Positions 1-8,874 are shown, numbered from the stretch's first letter. The stretch is 64,000 bases of DNA from Flavobacterium sp. N502540 (GCF_025947365.1 NZ_CP110012.1:4712001-4776000); one strand, 5' to 3'. The notes: generated by a model not told the origin, from the letters alone. Translations and numbers: made by a program.

Positions 1-280
1 CAATTCTTGGATTTCTGATGACATTATTGACAATATAAAAACGTAACGAACAATGGGTTGCCGCATTTGCCATGGTATAACACTCAATCGTGTCTTTATG
101 CAATCGTTTTGCTGTTATTTCGGTAGCGCCCGCATATTCGTAACACCAGGCCTCACATTTTAAACTGTGTTTTCGTGAAAAAGAAAAATCGCCATCCAGA
201 TTTCCGACCCATTGTATCTCGAAATCTTTGAAAGAAAATAGGCCAAAAACAAGACTGAATAAAAGGATTGTATATTTCAT
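1..280 (-). CDS. Small secreted protein, 3' end outside window
   Basis: The frame opens with ATG at 280 and stays open to the window edge, giving 93 visible residues, so the C-terminus is missing. A short hydrophobic N-terminus (MKYTILLFSLVFGLF) reads as a signal peptide without a lipobox cysteine. The visible part has three cysteines in two clusters (CEAWC and a later HCSL). No family was recognised. It lies about 75 bp downstream of a lipoprotein gene on the same strand and is probably the last visible member of that small-exported-protein cluster. Confidence 0.6.
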   Translation of the reverse strand, partial: MKYTILLFSLVFGLFSFKDFEIQWVGNLDGDFSFSRKHSLKCEAWCYEYAGATEITAKRLHKDTIECYTMANAATHCSLRFYIVNNVIRNPRI

Positions 281-354
281 TTTGAAAATGTTGGGCTTAA
301 AGTTTTCGGGAACATTTTGATGCTTTGCGTTCAGGCATGACGTTAAACCTTTTA

Positions 355-933
355 TTAGCGGGAGTTCTTTATACGCTCTAATTTTTCTATTAATTCATAA
401 CTGTTTCCGCCTCCACAAGAAGAATGAATTACTTTTCCATTTGAGTTAATAAGAATTTTAGCCGGACTACAATACATATTATAATTTAAAATTTCAGGTT
501 TGTTTTGCGATTTTGTATTGTCAATTTGCTCAAATAAAATTTTAGAATTTTTCAAATATTCATTCAGTACGTTTTCGTTTTCAACATAGCCCTCAATTAT
601 ACCTACAAACTCGATTTTGCCTTTATATGCCTTATAAATTTCATTTAATTCTTTAGTCATATCATAAGTATCGCTCATTTTTAAATAGGACTTGTCATAA
701 ATGAATACCACCAAATTTTTGTTTTTAAAATATTGAGAATTAAACAGTTTACCACTTAAAGTTTTCGCAGAAAAATGCTTTGGTGTTGCATTCATAAAAA
801 AATCAATTTGATTTTTTCTCAATTCCTGAGCTTGCTTTTGAAGTTCTTTTAAATTATTCTCCTCTTGTTCTTTTTTGTTCTGACAAGAAATCAGAAATGG
901 CAAAATAGCTAGTAGTGCTAAAATTCTATTCAT
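355..933 (-). CDS. Thioredoxin-fold (TlpA-like) lipoprotein lacking the CxxC
   Basis: 192 residues. Signal peptide II ends in LISC (Cys17), so this should be a lipoprotein, followed by a charged helical linker. From about residue 49 the layout is that of a TlpA/AhpC-type thioredoxin fold: TPKHFSAKTLSGKLF, then LVVFIYDKSY where a redox protein would carry its CxxC, and later CSPAKILINSNGKVI, which matches the cis-Pro strand and the usual N-x-x-G-K-V-I turn. The first active-site cysteines are absent, so classical disulphide exchange is unlikely. Cysteines remain in CSPA and in the C-terminal SCGGG. It is the fourth gene of a run of small exported proteins. The fold call is inference from pattern. 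Confidence 0.6.
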   Translation of the reverse strand: MNRILALLAILPFLISCQNKKEQEENNLKELQKQAQELRKNQIDFFMNATPKHFSAKTLSGKLFNSQYFKNKNLVVFIYDKSYLKMSDTYDMTKELNEIYKAYKGKIEFVGIIEGYVENENVLNEYLKNSKILFEQIDNTKSQNKPEILNYNMYCSPAKILINSNGKVIHSSCGGGNSYELIEKLERIKNSR

Positions 934-968
934 CCTAAATTTATAATTATGGTTATTGACTGAAACTT

Positions 969-1709
969 TTATTTAAATTCATTAAGTTCATCATTGCCCA
1001 AATCGTATTCATACAGTTTATGATTTTCGGTATCGTAATACAGCCATTGAAAAATATTGGTCCGATTTTCAAATTCATAACCAATTCCCATAACTGTAAA
1101 ATCTCTATTTTCTCTTTTTCGATTTTCTATCGAATAATTTATTTGTTCTTTACTTTTGAGATGAAGTTGCAAAAGTTTGTTTTTTGAGTTGGCAATGTAA
1201 TATTCTGTCACTAAATAGATATCGTCTAAAAAACCCTGCGAGTAATTTTCCTGCTCACTCCAATGATATTTAAATTCTGTTTTCTGCTCTTTTCTCAACT
1301 TAGAAACATTGCCATCTTTAATTTTATTAACCGAAACCAACCAATCCTCAAGCATTGGCGTCTCTCCATCACCTGCAATATAAATGGTGTCTTTTTTCCA
1401 TTGAATTTCACAAATATCGCCTCTTAACAAACTCCGGTCCTCATTTTTATCATTAACAAAACCGTATGATTCATCTCCTTTTTTTACTTGAATATACGAA
1501 TAGTCTCCGTCGTCATTGTAGGCTACAAATTCAAAAACATCCTTAAAAATTTCTTCTTTAGTCTGGACAATTTTAAGATCAGTTTGTTTTGTTTTGGATT
1601 GATTTGTTTTTTTTATCTCGACTGTATTTTTTGTTTTATTTTCGCAAGATTGCAGAACGAAACTTAAAAAAGTTATCATTGATAAAAATAATGTTCGGTT
1701 ATTTTTCAT
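969..1709 (-). CDS. Lipoprotein of unknown function
   Basis: 246 residues. The N-terminus is basic then hydrophobic and ends at a lipobox LQSC (Cys22), followed by a Lys/Thr-rich linker. The remainder is soluble, rich in Asp, Glu, Lys and aromatic residues, with no further membrane segment. No family or catalytic motif was recognised. It sits 35 bp upstream of the thioredoxin-fold lipoprotein gene and 30 bp downstream of another lipoprotein gene, all on the minus strand, so co-transcription is plausible. Confidence 0.65.
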   Translation of the reverse strand: MKNNRTLFLSMITFLSFVLQSCENKTKNTVEIKKTNQSKTKQTDLKIVQTKEEIFKDVFEFVAYNDDGDYSYIQVKKGDESYGFVNDKNEDRSLLRGDICEIQWKKDTIYIAGDGETPMLEDWLVSVNKIKDGNVSKLRKEQKTEFKYHWSEQENYSQGFLDDIYLVTEYYIANSKNKLLQLHLKSKEQINYSIENRKRENRDFTVMGIGYEFENRTNIFQWLYYDTENHKLYEYDLGNDELNEFK

Positions 1710-1739
1710 TGTTTTTCTTTTGATTGTGGGCGGAAGTTT

Positions 1740-2882
1740 TTATTTTACAAACATTCCCGAAAACAACATTTTTTTGTCAAAATTCAATGTTGTTTTGTAA
1801 GGTCCATTTTTTATTTCAATGTAGTTAGCGAATTTTAAACTTTCATAATCAATTATTGAGTTTTTGTCAAATAATTTGACCACATCTTCGAATTTCATAC
1901 CTGTTTTCAATCCGTTTTCAAATGAAATTTCAACCTTCCTAAAATCGTTTATAGCATATCCCATAATTTGGTTTTCTTTCCTGTTTTCAGGATTCTTTTT
2001 ACTTGCAGATAAATAAAAATAGAAATCATGATATTCATTTTGATACATAATTTCATTTACATTTCCTGTACTTCCATCAATTTCTACCATCCGTTCAAAA
2101 TTTTTGTTGGTTTGAGATTGCACAAAATCGTCTTCGGTTGATTTTCCCACAATTAAATTGTTTAGATTCCAATTTTTATCGATTTTTATGATGGGTTTGT
2201 TTTTAGTATCTTCGGGTTTTGTTGCGTTTTTCATCAATTCTTGGGTGTATTTCTCGTTGTCGCAACCTCCAAAATCAAGAAGTCCGTTAAAAGTATCCCA
2301 ATAACACGTTTTAGATAAATTGGTGTTGTTTAAAATGATGAGTCTGTCATAATCGGGCGCAAAAAAAATATATTTGTTTTCCTTTTTCAGGTTCCAATAT
2401 AAACCATTATCTGTATTTGGATTTTTTGTACCCTTGCCATATTTTAACTCAATTTTCTTTAAAATTTCCGATTTTAAACCCGGAGTTTTCATTTCTATTC
2501 TCAGTCCGTAAATTTTATTCTCGGCATTAAAATTTTGTAACGTATTCGATAATTCGTTTTCATTTTTGATTGGTTTTAAATCAATATGAGCACCACCAAA
2601 TCTTGAAATACTGTCTGTTTTGAGTTTTTCGGCGTTTATTTGAAAGATGATTTTTTGTCCTTCCAGATCAATTCCTTCAAAACTATATTTTTCAGATTTT
2701 TTTACTTCAATTAATAAACAGAACGGATATTCTACAGTTTCAACACCAATACGTAAATTGTCATTAAAATCTATCACATTTTTTATTGGTTCGTTTAGAT
2801 TTAATTTTAGTACATCTATTTTCTTTTGTCCGTTGCAAGAAATCATTAAGGGTAAAATGGCAAGTAGTAAAAGTTGTTTCAT
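1740..2882 (-). CDS. Lipoprotein of unknown function
   Basis: 380 residues from the ATG at 2882. A longer frame begins at 2921, but the internal start gives a clean lipoprotein signal (MKQLLLLAILPLMISC, Cys16), while the 13 extra residues would precede it. The mature part is soluble and contains a repeated topology: two stretches mention a threshold-like GKSTEDDF and GMKFEDVVKLF, which resemble SmpA/BamE-type G-x-(S/T)-x-x-(E/D)-(V/L) turns, though this is too weak to name a family. The leader resembles that of the thioredoxin-fold lipoprotein two genes downstream. Confidence 0.65.
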   Translation of the reverse strand: MKQLLLLAILPLMISCNGQKKIDVLKLNLNEPIKNVIDFNDNLRIGVETVEYPFCLLIEVKKSEKYSFEGIDLEGQKIIFQINAEKLKTDSISRFGGAHIDLKPIKNENELSNTLQNFNAENKIYGLRIEMKTPGLKSEILKKIELKYGKGTKNPNTDNGLYWNLKKENKYIFFAPDYDRLIILNNTNLSKTCYWDTFNGLLDFGGCDNEKYTQELMKNATKPEDTKNKPIIKIDKNWNLNNLIVGKSTEDDFVQSQTNKNFERMVEIDGSTGNVNEIMYQNEYHDFYFYLSASKKNPENRKENQIMGYAINDFRKVEISFENGLKTGMKFEDVVKLFDKNSIIDYESLKFANYIEIKNGPYKTTLNFDKKMLFSGMFVK

Positions 2883-2933
2883 AAAATAAGCCGAAAGGTT
2901 AAAAAAATCAATATTAATCAAAATATTGAAAAA

Positions 2934-3635
2934 TCAGTTAATTATATTTTTATTCCATAAGTTGATTGCAAAGTTTCTAAAAACTTTTGGGCTTTTTTCA
3001 AATGCTGTATCAAATTTATAATTGCCGCCTTCAAATGTTTTTTCTCCGTTATCGTCAATTCCTACTTGAACCTTGCTTTCTCCGCGCATGGCAAATTTTT
3101 GTTTTCCTTCATACATGATAATTTTCATTTCGCAAGGACTCACATCGCCATGGCATACAATTTTGTACATTAACCAAATTTCGGCAATTTCGTTATGGTC
3201 TAAATCAGTAATTTTAAAGGTGTTTTTTACAAATGACGCCACAATATCAACCGGACAATCATCGATGTAATCATATACTTTCCAAGTTTGAATTACCTGG
3301 TTGTTTTTTACTAAAAAATGATACCCAAATAATTCTGCATCACCACTTTCGTCATATTCATGCTGAAATTTTTCATTTCTGCGGCTTCCTGTTTCTGTAG
3401 TGATTACAATATTATCTCCTAATTGATCTTTCCATCGAACGGCATTTTTTATGAATCCTTCATATTTTAATGATTTTGGAAATTGTGAAGAATCAATATC
3501 AATTATTTGTAAATTTTCCTTTTTCGGCTCAATTGATTTTTCATTTTCAAGTTCTATTCTAAGCTGTTTTGTTTCCTGCTTGCAACCAATAAAACTTGCA
3601 CTCGATAGTATTAAAATTAGAATTCGTTTTTTCAT
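2934..3635 (-). CDS. Lipoprotein with conserved DLDHNEIAEIW segment
   Basis: 233 residues with a lipoprotein signal ending FIGC (Cys18) and a Lys/Glu-rich linker. The mature domain carries ITDLDHNEIAEIWLMYK followed by CHGDVSPCEMKIIMYEG, an arrangement I associate with a conserved Bacteroidota lipoprotein group (the one labelled M949_RS01915-like surface polysaccharide protein); that link is from memory and untested. The D-x-D-x-(N/D)-x-x-(A/E) segment resembles FG-GAP/VCBS-type Ca-binding loops. Spaced 12 bp from the upstream small membrane protein gene and 52 bp from the lipoprotein gene downstream. Confidence 0.65.
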   Translation of the reverse strand: MKKRILILILSSASFIGCKQETKQLRIELENEKSIEPKKENLQIIDIDSSQFPKSLKYEGFIKNAVRWKDQLGDNIVITTETGSRRNEKFQHEYDESGDAELFGYHFLVKNNQVIQTWKVYDYIDDCPVDIVASFVKNTFKITDLDHNEIAEIWLMYKIVCHGDVSPCEMKIIMYEGKQKFAMRGESKVQVGIDDNGEKTFEGGNYKFDTAFEKSPKVFRNFAINLWNKNIIN

Positions 3636-3646
3636 TTTTAATTGGG

Positions 3647-3955
3647 TTAAAAAATTCCGTTAGCATAAACTAAAGCAATGACCAAAATAGTTATAAATAA
3701 ACTCAAAATCATTGCTGCATTACGCAAATTAGTTTGTTGTTGTTTCTTAAATATGTAAATTTCTACTAGCAGAAATAGTAAAAATACAATTGAAAAAATC
3801 AAGCTTAATTCAAAAATCCTATCAATTTCGGCAATAAAACTAAAGCTATCTTGTTGTATGTATTCTGGCAAAGTATAATAAGCTCCGTTGTAAATTATTA
3901 GGAGAGCCCCCACTACTATTGCAATTCTGATTAATATGAATTTGTGTGTTTTCAT
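3647..3955 (-). CDS. Small three-helix membrane protein
   Basis: 102 residues with three predicted membrane segments at about residues 8-27, 46-66 and 80-99. No family recognised. Its start codon lies 2 bp after the stop of the upstream lipoprotein gene (3958-4569), so the two are almost certainly translated from one message. Function unknown. Confidence 0.6.
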   Translation of the reverse strand: MKTHKFILIRIAIVVGALLIIYNGAYYTLPEYIQQDSFSFIAEIDRIFELSLIFSIVFLLFLLVEIYIFKKQQQTNLRNAAMILSLFITILVIALVYANGIF

Positions 3956-3957
3956 CT

Positions 3958-4569
3958 CTATATTCCGTCCGCAAAACCCGGATTATTGCATTTAAAGTTT
4001 TTTGGGGTTTCAATTTCAATAAATTTCATTTCATTCAAATTTATTTCCCAAAGTTTATGAATGTTTGTCAGAATTGCTTTTGAATTATCCTCATATTCCA
4101 TTAAATACTTACTTTCTTCTCTATTTTCTAATTTTAAAGTAATTGTTGAATAACATTTTTTTGGATAACTACTTCTGACAATCAGTTCATCTTTTATTAC
4201 AAAATTTGCTTTTACTTCGTCATAATAATTAATAAATTGCTCTATCGTTATTTTACTTTTTCCATTTCTGCAATTGCCAACTTTTAAAGAATATTCTGAA
4301 ACTGCATATTTTTCATTTTCGGAATATTCTTCAATCATTGCCCCAAAACATATGTGAAAATTATACTTATTTAATTCTTTCGTTGTTCTTCCTATAAAGG
4401 AAATATCCAAACTATCTTTATAAATTACTTGAGCCGTTTGCAAATTTATTTTTCCTGAATTATCACTTTTTGTATTTGGCTTAATTTCTAATTTGCTTTT
4501 CTTCTGCAAATTATCATTACAACTTATTAGTAGTTGTCCAATTATAAAAAGATAAATTAGTTTCTTCAT
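3958..4569 (-). CDS. Lipoprotein of unknown function
   Basis: 203 residues. Lipoprotein signal MKKLIYLFIIGQLLISC with Cys17, then a Lys/Ser/Asn linker and a soluble domain. Three further cysteines (HICFGA, VGNCRNG and KKCYS) plus FKCNN near the end could form disulphides in the periplasm. No family recognised. First gene of a tight pair with the membrane protein at 3647-3955. A candidate promoter and one copy of the duplicated upstream element lie about 65 bp before the start. Confidence 0.65.
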   Translation of the reverse strand: MKKLIYLFIIGQLLISCNDNLQKKSKLEIKPNTKSDNSGKINLQTAQVIYKDSLDISFIGRTTKELNKYNFHICFGAMIEEYSENEKYAVSEYSLKVGNCRNGKSKITIEQFINYYDEVKANFVIKDELIVRSSYPKKCYSTITLKLENREESKYLMEYEDNSKAILTNIHKLWEINLNEMKFIEIETPKNFKCNNPGFADGI

Positions 4570-4634
4570 TTTAATTAATCTGTTTGTTAATTACGGATTT
4601 TTCAAAAATTACCGCCAATTAAATGGCAATAGAG

Positions 4635-4713
4635 CACAAATTTTAAAAAAGATAATGTTGATCAACCGATATAAATTCGCCCGGAATAATTAAATATTCG
4701 TGAAAATTCTTTT
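4635..4713. repeat. Diverged direct repeat, copy 1
   Basis: This ~80 bp stretch is clearly related to 5049-5130: shared blocks include acaaattttaaaaaa, aattcgc, aataatt and aatattcgtgaa followed by attctttt. Each copy ends about 65 bp upstream of a start codon on the minus strand (4569 and 4984), so it is a duplicated upstream region rather than a random repeat. Confidence 0.7.
4637..4665 (-). promoter_or_regulatory. Candidate Bacteroidota-type promoter
   Basis: On the minus strand TTG (4663-4665) and TAAAATTTG (4637-4645) are about 18 bp apart, close to the known Bacteroidota consensus of TTG followed by TAnnTTTG, with one extra base in the -7 box. The same TAAAATTTG box follows a T-run before the genes starting at 4984 and 8131. 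Located 68 bp upstream of the 4569 start. Confidence 0.4.
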
Positions 4714-4717
4714 GTTT

Positions 4718-4984
4718 TTATGCCTTTTTTGAGTTTCGAGATTCTAATTCTTTCTCCATTTCTCGATACAATATTTCATTATTTTTAGAATTTTTAATAA
4801 TTAGGTACCCGATTATTAGAGGAAAGAAAGTAAAAAATCCAAAGCCTTTTTGCACAACGCTATAAATTGCGATTCCAATTGTAAGGCCAATAATTGCGGC
4901 ATCAACTATTTTATCGGTTTTTAATTTTTTCATTTTCTGCAAAAGCTCTTGATCACTTAATCCTGTAAAGTATTCAGATTTCAT
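4718..4984 (-). CDS. Small two-helix membrane protein
   Basis: 88 residues. An amphipathic Lys-rich N-terminus is followed by two membrane segments (about residues 26-46 and 50-66) and a charged Glu/Lys-rich tail, giving a hairpin with both ends in the cytoplasm. No family recognised. It is flanked on both sides by copies of the ~80 bp duplicated element, which suggests this gene or its neighbour arose with a local duplication. Confidence 0.55.
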   Translation of the reverse strand: MKSEYFTGLSDQELLQKMKKLKTDKIVDAAIIGLTIGIAIYSVVQKGFGFFTFFPLIIGYLIIKNSKNNEILYREMEKELESRNSKKA

Positions 4985-5048
4985 ATGTCTATTTTTATTA
5001 TTGATTGTTAAATTTGATCTCCTTTTTTTAGTTTATCTTCAACCGAAT

Positions 5049-5130
5049 ACAAATTTTAAAAAAAAGACAATGTAAATGCAGGCCAATATCAATTCGCTTG
5101 AAATAATTGAATATTCGTGAAGATTCTTTT
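5049..5130. repeat. Diverged direct repeat, copy 2
   Basis: Partner of 4635-4713 (see that entry). It lies between the end of the sensor-kinase gene and the start of the small membrane protein gene. Its minus strand contains the same T-run and TAAAATTTG box at 5050-5058, though the TTG box is not at a good distance. Confidence 0.7.
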
Positions 5131-5196
5131 TAAATCTGTATTAATTGAATATTTCTGCTTTTTAATTACAGTTCTTTCGACTTTAAAACTTTCGAT

Positions 5197-7125
5197 CTAC
5201 TTCTGGTTTTTTATGGGAAGTGCCAGTAAAACAACCGTTCCTTTCTCATTCGAAACAATTTCTATATTTGTTTTTATTTTGTTTTCTCGGGCTAAAATCT
5301 CCAAACGTTCTCGGGCTATAGCACCTGATAAAGACTGATGATTCATCTCTAAATTCGATTTGTCCTGATACCCTTTTCCGTTATCTGTAATTTTTACCAG
5401 CAATTGATTCTCCTTCGCAACAATTTCCAACTTTATAAATCCTTTGTCAGACAGATTTCCAATACCGTGAATGATGGCGTTTTCAACAAAAGGCTGAATC
5501 AACATTGGCGGAATTAACAATGCCGATGTATCTGTATCGGGAATTATTATTTCGTAAGCAAACGTATATTCGAAACGCATTTGCTGCAAACTCAGGTAAT
5601 TTTCTATTGCTTCAATCTCTTGATCGAGCGGAACATCATTTTTTCGGCTTAATTCTAAACTACTTCGAAGTAATTTACTAAACTGACTTAAATATTTTAT
5701 CGATTTTTCTTTTTCGTCAAATCGGATAAAACTTTGCAATGCCGATAAAGTATTGAAAATAAAATGCGGTTCCATTTGAGTTCTCAGTAATTGCTGTTGC
5801 AATAAAATTTTCTCTTTTTCCTGCTTTTGTCTTTTTTGCCTTTGGAAAAAATAAAGCAACAACACCCACGAAACCGCCAAAAGGCCCAATAATCCAACAA
5901 TAAACAACAACAATTTATTACGTTCCAGACGATTTGTAGCAGAATCAATCGTTTTATTCAATCCGTAAATAGATTTGTCTTTGGCTTGCAGTTCGTAAAT
6001 CGTCGCCATTTCTTCTGTCGCCTGAATGCCCGAATTTCTCAGAATATTATCTTTTAGTTCTAATACCTGATTCACTTCGTTCTGCGCTTTGAGATTATCG
6101 CCTTTAGCCAAATAAAAGTGCATTTTTGCCTTTTTATTCAGGCATTTTTCATAATATGACAAGATTTGAAAATGTTGCTTTTCAATTGTATCAGCCTTTT
6201 TAATTAAACTTTCTGCTTCTGGAAACTGTTTGGTTTGCACGTATAAATCGATAAGATTCGCCAAAGTCGTATACAGATTTTTTATTGCAATTGATTTTTC
6301 GGGCTCTTCGGTGACCATTTCTGCATCATATTCTTTTACCAAATTATAATGCTGTATCGCTTTATCGTACTGATCGCTTAGCAAATAATAATGTGCTATA
6401 TGCTCATTAGTAAATCTAATTTGCATCGGATCATTCGTTTGTACCGAAATACTTTTTAGTTTTTTAATATAAAATAAAAGCGAATCTGTCTTGTAAATTT
6501 CACTTTCTTCACAGGCCGTAAACAATTGCGAATAAGCTCTGAAGTTGTATTTAAAATTATCTTCGGGCAGTTTTTTTAAAATTTTTAATGCCAATTGGTT
6601 TTGCTCCACCGATTTTGGATATTGACTAATTTTGTTATTGTCCTGAGCCGCATTGAGCAAGCAAATCACTTTTGCCATTGGTTTACATTGCAGTGAATCG
6701 TCATTCATAATGATCGCCGCCGATTGATTAAAATAATAAACCGATTGGTAGAACTTGCCTTCGTGCTCTGAAATTAATCCGGCACCGTTGTAAATCGTAA
6801 ATTTAAGCGCATTGAAACCTTTTTCTTTTTCGATTAAATTTAAAGCAATATTAATATGATTTTTGGCACTGTCGATATTGCTTTTAGCCAGATTCTTAGC
6901 CAAATTGTAATGTATAAACGCTAAAGTCGAACTTGTTTTTGAGAAATCTTTTTCTTTGAGCTTACCCGACCAAAAAATAAGTTTATCAATTTCCGGATTC
7001 TGATCTATGCTATCACTGATTACCACTAATTTTTCGAGCATTTTCTCAGGATGAAGCAATTCTTTTTTGGATTTCTGCTGACAGGAAACTAATAAAATCA
7101 GTACAAAGAATACAATTTTGCGCAT
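5197..7125 (-). CDS. LytS-type sensor histidine kinase with TPR sensor domain
   Basis: 642 residues. The N-terminus (MRKIVFFVLILLVSC) looks like a lipoprotein signal with Cys15. Residues 30-390 are helical TPR-like repeats, then a membrane segment at about 404-427, a short coiled coil, and a His_kinase/HATPase module. The phospho-acceptor is His454 in MEPHFIFNTLSALQ, and the ATP site shows N-box ENAIIHG and DNGKGY. This is the class paired with LytTR regulators; the extracytoplasmic TPR domain probably senses a peptide or protein. The start codon overlaps the stop of the regulator gene (TAATG), so the pair is translationally coupled, regulator first. Confidence 0.9.
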   Translation of the reverse strand: MRKIVFFVLILLVSCQQKSKKELLHPEKMLEKLVVISDSIDQNPEIDKLIFWSGKLKEKDFSKTSSTLAFIHYNLAKNLAKSNIDSAKNHINIALNLIEKEKGFNALKFTIYNGAGLISEHEGKFYQSVYYFNQSAAIIMNDDSLQCKPMAKVICLLNAAQDNNKISQYPKSVEQNQLALKILKKLPEDNFKYNFRAYSQLFTACEESEIYKTDSLLFYIKKLKSISVQTNDPMQIRFTNEHIAHYYLLSDQYDKAIQHYNLVKEYDAEMVTEEPEKSIAIKNLYTTLANLIDLYVQTKQFPEAESLIKKADTIEKQHFQILSYYEKCLNKKAKMHFYLAKGDNLKAQNEVNQVLELKDNILRNSGIQATEEMATIYELQAKDKSIYGLNKTIDSATNRLERNKLLLFIVGLLGLLAVSWVLLLYFFQRQKRQKQEKEKILLQQQLLRTQMEPHFIFNTLSALQSFIRFDEKEKSIKYLSQFSKLLRSSLELSRKNDVPLDQEIEAIENYLSLQQMRFEYTFAYEIIIPDTDTSALLIPPMLIQPFVENAIIHGIGNLSDKGFIKLEIVAKENQLLVKITDNGKGYQDKSNLEMNHQSLSGAIARERLEILARENKIKTNIEIVSNEKGTVVLLALPIKNQK

Positions 7126-7874
7126 TATCTCAAAGGATTTAAATGATCTATAACAAACTCTTTTCTGCGGGTCGCAACGGGAATTTCAGCAGCATTTTTC
7201 ATAACAATTATGCCTGTTTTCATGTATTTGTCAATAAAATTTTTATTCACAATATAGGATTGATGTGTTTTTATAAAAAAGTCATCCGGCAGAATCTCTT
7301 CGTAGTATTTTAAAGGTTTCGAAGCGGTTATAATTTTATTATTTTCCTGATGAATTTGAGTATAAGAGCCTTCTCCCGAAAGATATATAATTTCATTCAG
7401 CCGAATTATCTGCATGCAATCTAAAGAAGTGATACAAATACTGGAACTCATTTCAATAGTTTTTACAGCACTGTATGCTTTCAAAACATTAATCTGCGTG
7501 AGATAATCAGTCTGTTTGACTTTCTTAACTTTTTGTATGGCTGCTGCAAATTCATCGCTGTCAACTGGTTTTAGAAGATAATCTAATGCGCCATACTTGA
7601 TCGCTTTTATAGCAAAATGATTATAAGCCGTAATAAAAATGATTGGGCAGGAAACCTGTTCTAATTGATTCAATATATCGAAAGCTGTACCATCTGTCAG
7701 CTGAATATCCATCAAAATTAAATCAAGTTCTGTGTTTTTTATGATCCGCAATGACTCTTTTACTGAACCCGTCATAGCTTCTAACTTTAAGGATTCTTCT
7801 TGTGAAACCAACCATTGTAACTCTTTTCGTATCGCCGGTTCGTCTTCTATAATTAAGGTTCGTATTTTGCTCAT
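7125..7874 (-). CDS. LytTR-family response regulator
   Basis: 249 residues from the ATG at 7874, chosen over the frame start at 7904 because MSKIRTLIIEDEP begins exactly at the receiver domain. Receiver domain: acidic pair E10-D11, phospho-acceptor Asp56 in LILMDIQ, FITAYN and LLKP. The C-terminal ~100 residues are a LytTR DNA-binding domain with the typical I-I-Y-L-S-G-E-G-S-Y-T and F-I-K-T-H-Q-S-Y-I-V-N segments. Such regulators bind direct repeats upstream of their targets. Coupled to the kinase gene downstream; the targets cannot be read from this window. Confidence 0.93.
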   Translation of the reverse strand: MSKIRTLIIEDEPAIRKELQWLVSQEESLKLEAMTGSVKESLRIIKNTELDLILMDIQLTDGTAFDILNQLEQVSCPIIFITAYNHFAIKAIKYGALDYLLKPVDSDEFAAAIQKVKKVKQTDYLTQINVLKAYSAVKTIEMSSSICITSLDCMQIIRLNEIIYLSGEGSYTQIHQENNKIITASKPLKYYEEILPDDFFIKTHQSYIVNKNFIDKYMKTGIIVMKNAAEIPVATRRKEFVIDHLNPLR

Positions 7875-8067
7875 ATATGAAATAACGGTTAAATAAATTC
7901 TCATTCAACAAATGATATTTTGCCTGAATACAATTTAAGCCACGAATATATCATTTTTTATTTCAATGTTTTAATAAGGCAAATCTTGATTTTTATCTTT
8001 AAAGGAATACGAATTTAAAAAAGTTACTATCGAATTTCCTCCAACTTTCTCCGAATTTATATTGATT

Positions 8068-8098
8068 TTGATTTACAATGCTTTTTTTCTAAAATTTG
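8068..8098 (+). promoter_or_regulatory. Candidate Bacteroidota-type promoter
   Basis: TTG (8068-8070) is followed after 20 bp by AAAATTTG (8091-8098), resembling the TTG / TAnnTTTG promoter known for this phylum. The predicted transcript would start about 25 bases before the ATG at 8131. This also argues against the upstream frame start at 8062, which would lie inside the promoter. Confidence 0.45.
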
Positions 8099-8130
8099 CA
8101 GGTAATAATTGCTACTTTTTATCAAAAATT

Positions 8131-8874
8131 ATGGTCTGCAAAAAAATTATATCGGGTGTTTTTTTTAGTTTATTGGTATTTGCTTGTCAAAATAAAAATT
8201 CGTTAGACAGCACTTTAAAAAAGAAACCTGTATCAAAAGCAACAAACAAACAGACAACTCCATTGCAATCAGCAGCTTTAAAAAAAGACACTTTAGGCAG
8301 CGAAATAACTGAATTTTTAGAGAACTATAATTATGTGATTCAATATGAAGCTGTTGGTTTTCTTAATCAGGATAACTTTAAAGACAAAGTTTTGATTTTG
8401 CAAGAAGACGAAGAATACAAATCGCTTGCGCGTATCACCCTTGTTTTATTAGGTAACAAGCAAGGTTTTGAGTTGTATAAAAAAAGTTATACCATCATGC
8501 CGCCCGAATATAATGCTGATAATTATAAAAAATTCGATGTGGAGGATGTGGCAATCGAAAACAATAAAATTGTATTTGATTTAAGCGCCGTTGGTCCTAA
8601 CGGACATATTTCTTTTGAATTTATCTTTCAAAATAATGGTTTACAACTACATGAATTTACCGGGTATTTTATGGGAGCAGGCTCACATACTGAGTATGTT
8701 TATAAACCTAAAAACCAAACTGACGGCACGCTCGAAGAAACTACCATTAATACAATGGAAGATGATATGCCCTCAACAACAAAAGCGTATAAAATTAGAC
8801 TAAAATCACCTGCAGACTTTGAGAATTTCGATTATGATAAGTTTTTAAACGAAATTATTCAGCAGGCCAATTAA
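8131..8874 (+). CDS. Lipoprotein of unknown function
   Basis: 247 residues from the ATG at 8131, chosen because it begins a lipoprotein signal (MVCKKIISGVFFSLLVFAC, Cys19) and follows a promoter-like sequence. After a Lys/Thr/Gln-rich linker there is one soluble domain beginning near EITEFLENYNYVIQYEAVG with a D-x-x-x-D-K-V-L-I-L pattern (DNFKDKVLIL) like the FG-GAP-related domain of many Bacteroidota lipoproteins that report on a counted quantity. No enzymatic motif was seen. Next gene downstream is another lipoprotein on the same strand, 75 bp away. Confidence 0.65.
   Translation: MVCKKIISGVFFSLLVFACQNKNSLDSTLKKKPVSKATNKQTTPLQSAALKKDTLGSEITEFLENYNYVIQYEAVGFLNQDNFKDKVLILQEDEEYKSLARITLVLLGNKQGFELYKKSYTIMPPEYNADNYKKFDVEDVAIENNKIVFDLSAVGPNGHISFEFIFQNNGLQLHEFTGYFMGAGSHTEYVYKPKNQTDGTLEETTINTMEDDMPSTTKAYKIRLKSPADFENFDYDKFLNEIIQQAN

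Noticed and set aside
7723..7911. 62-codon minus-strand frame over the response regulator
   Set aside because: Shadow of the regulator gene in another frame.
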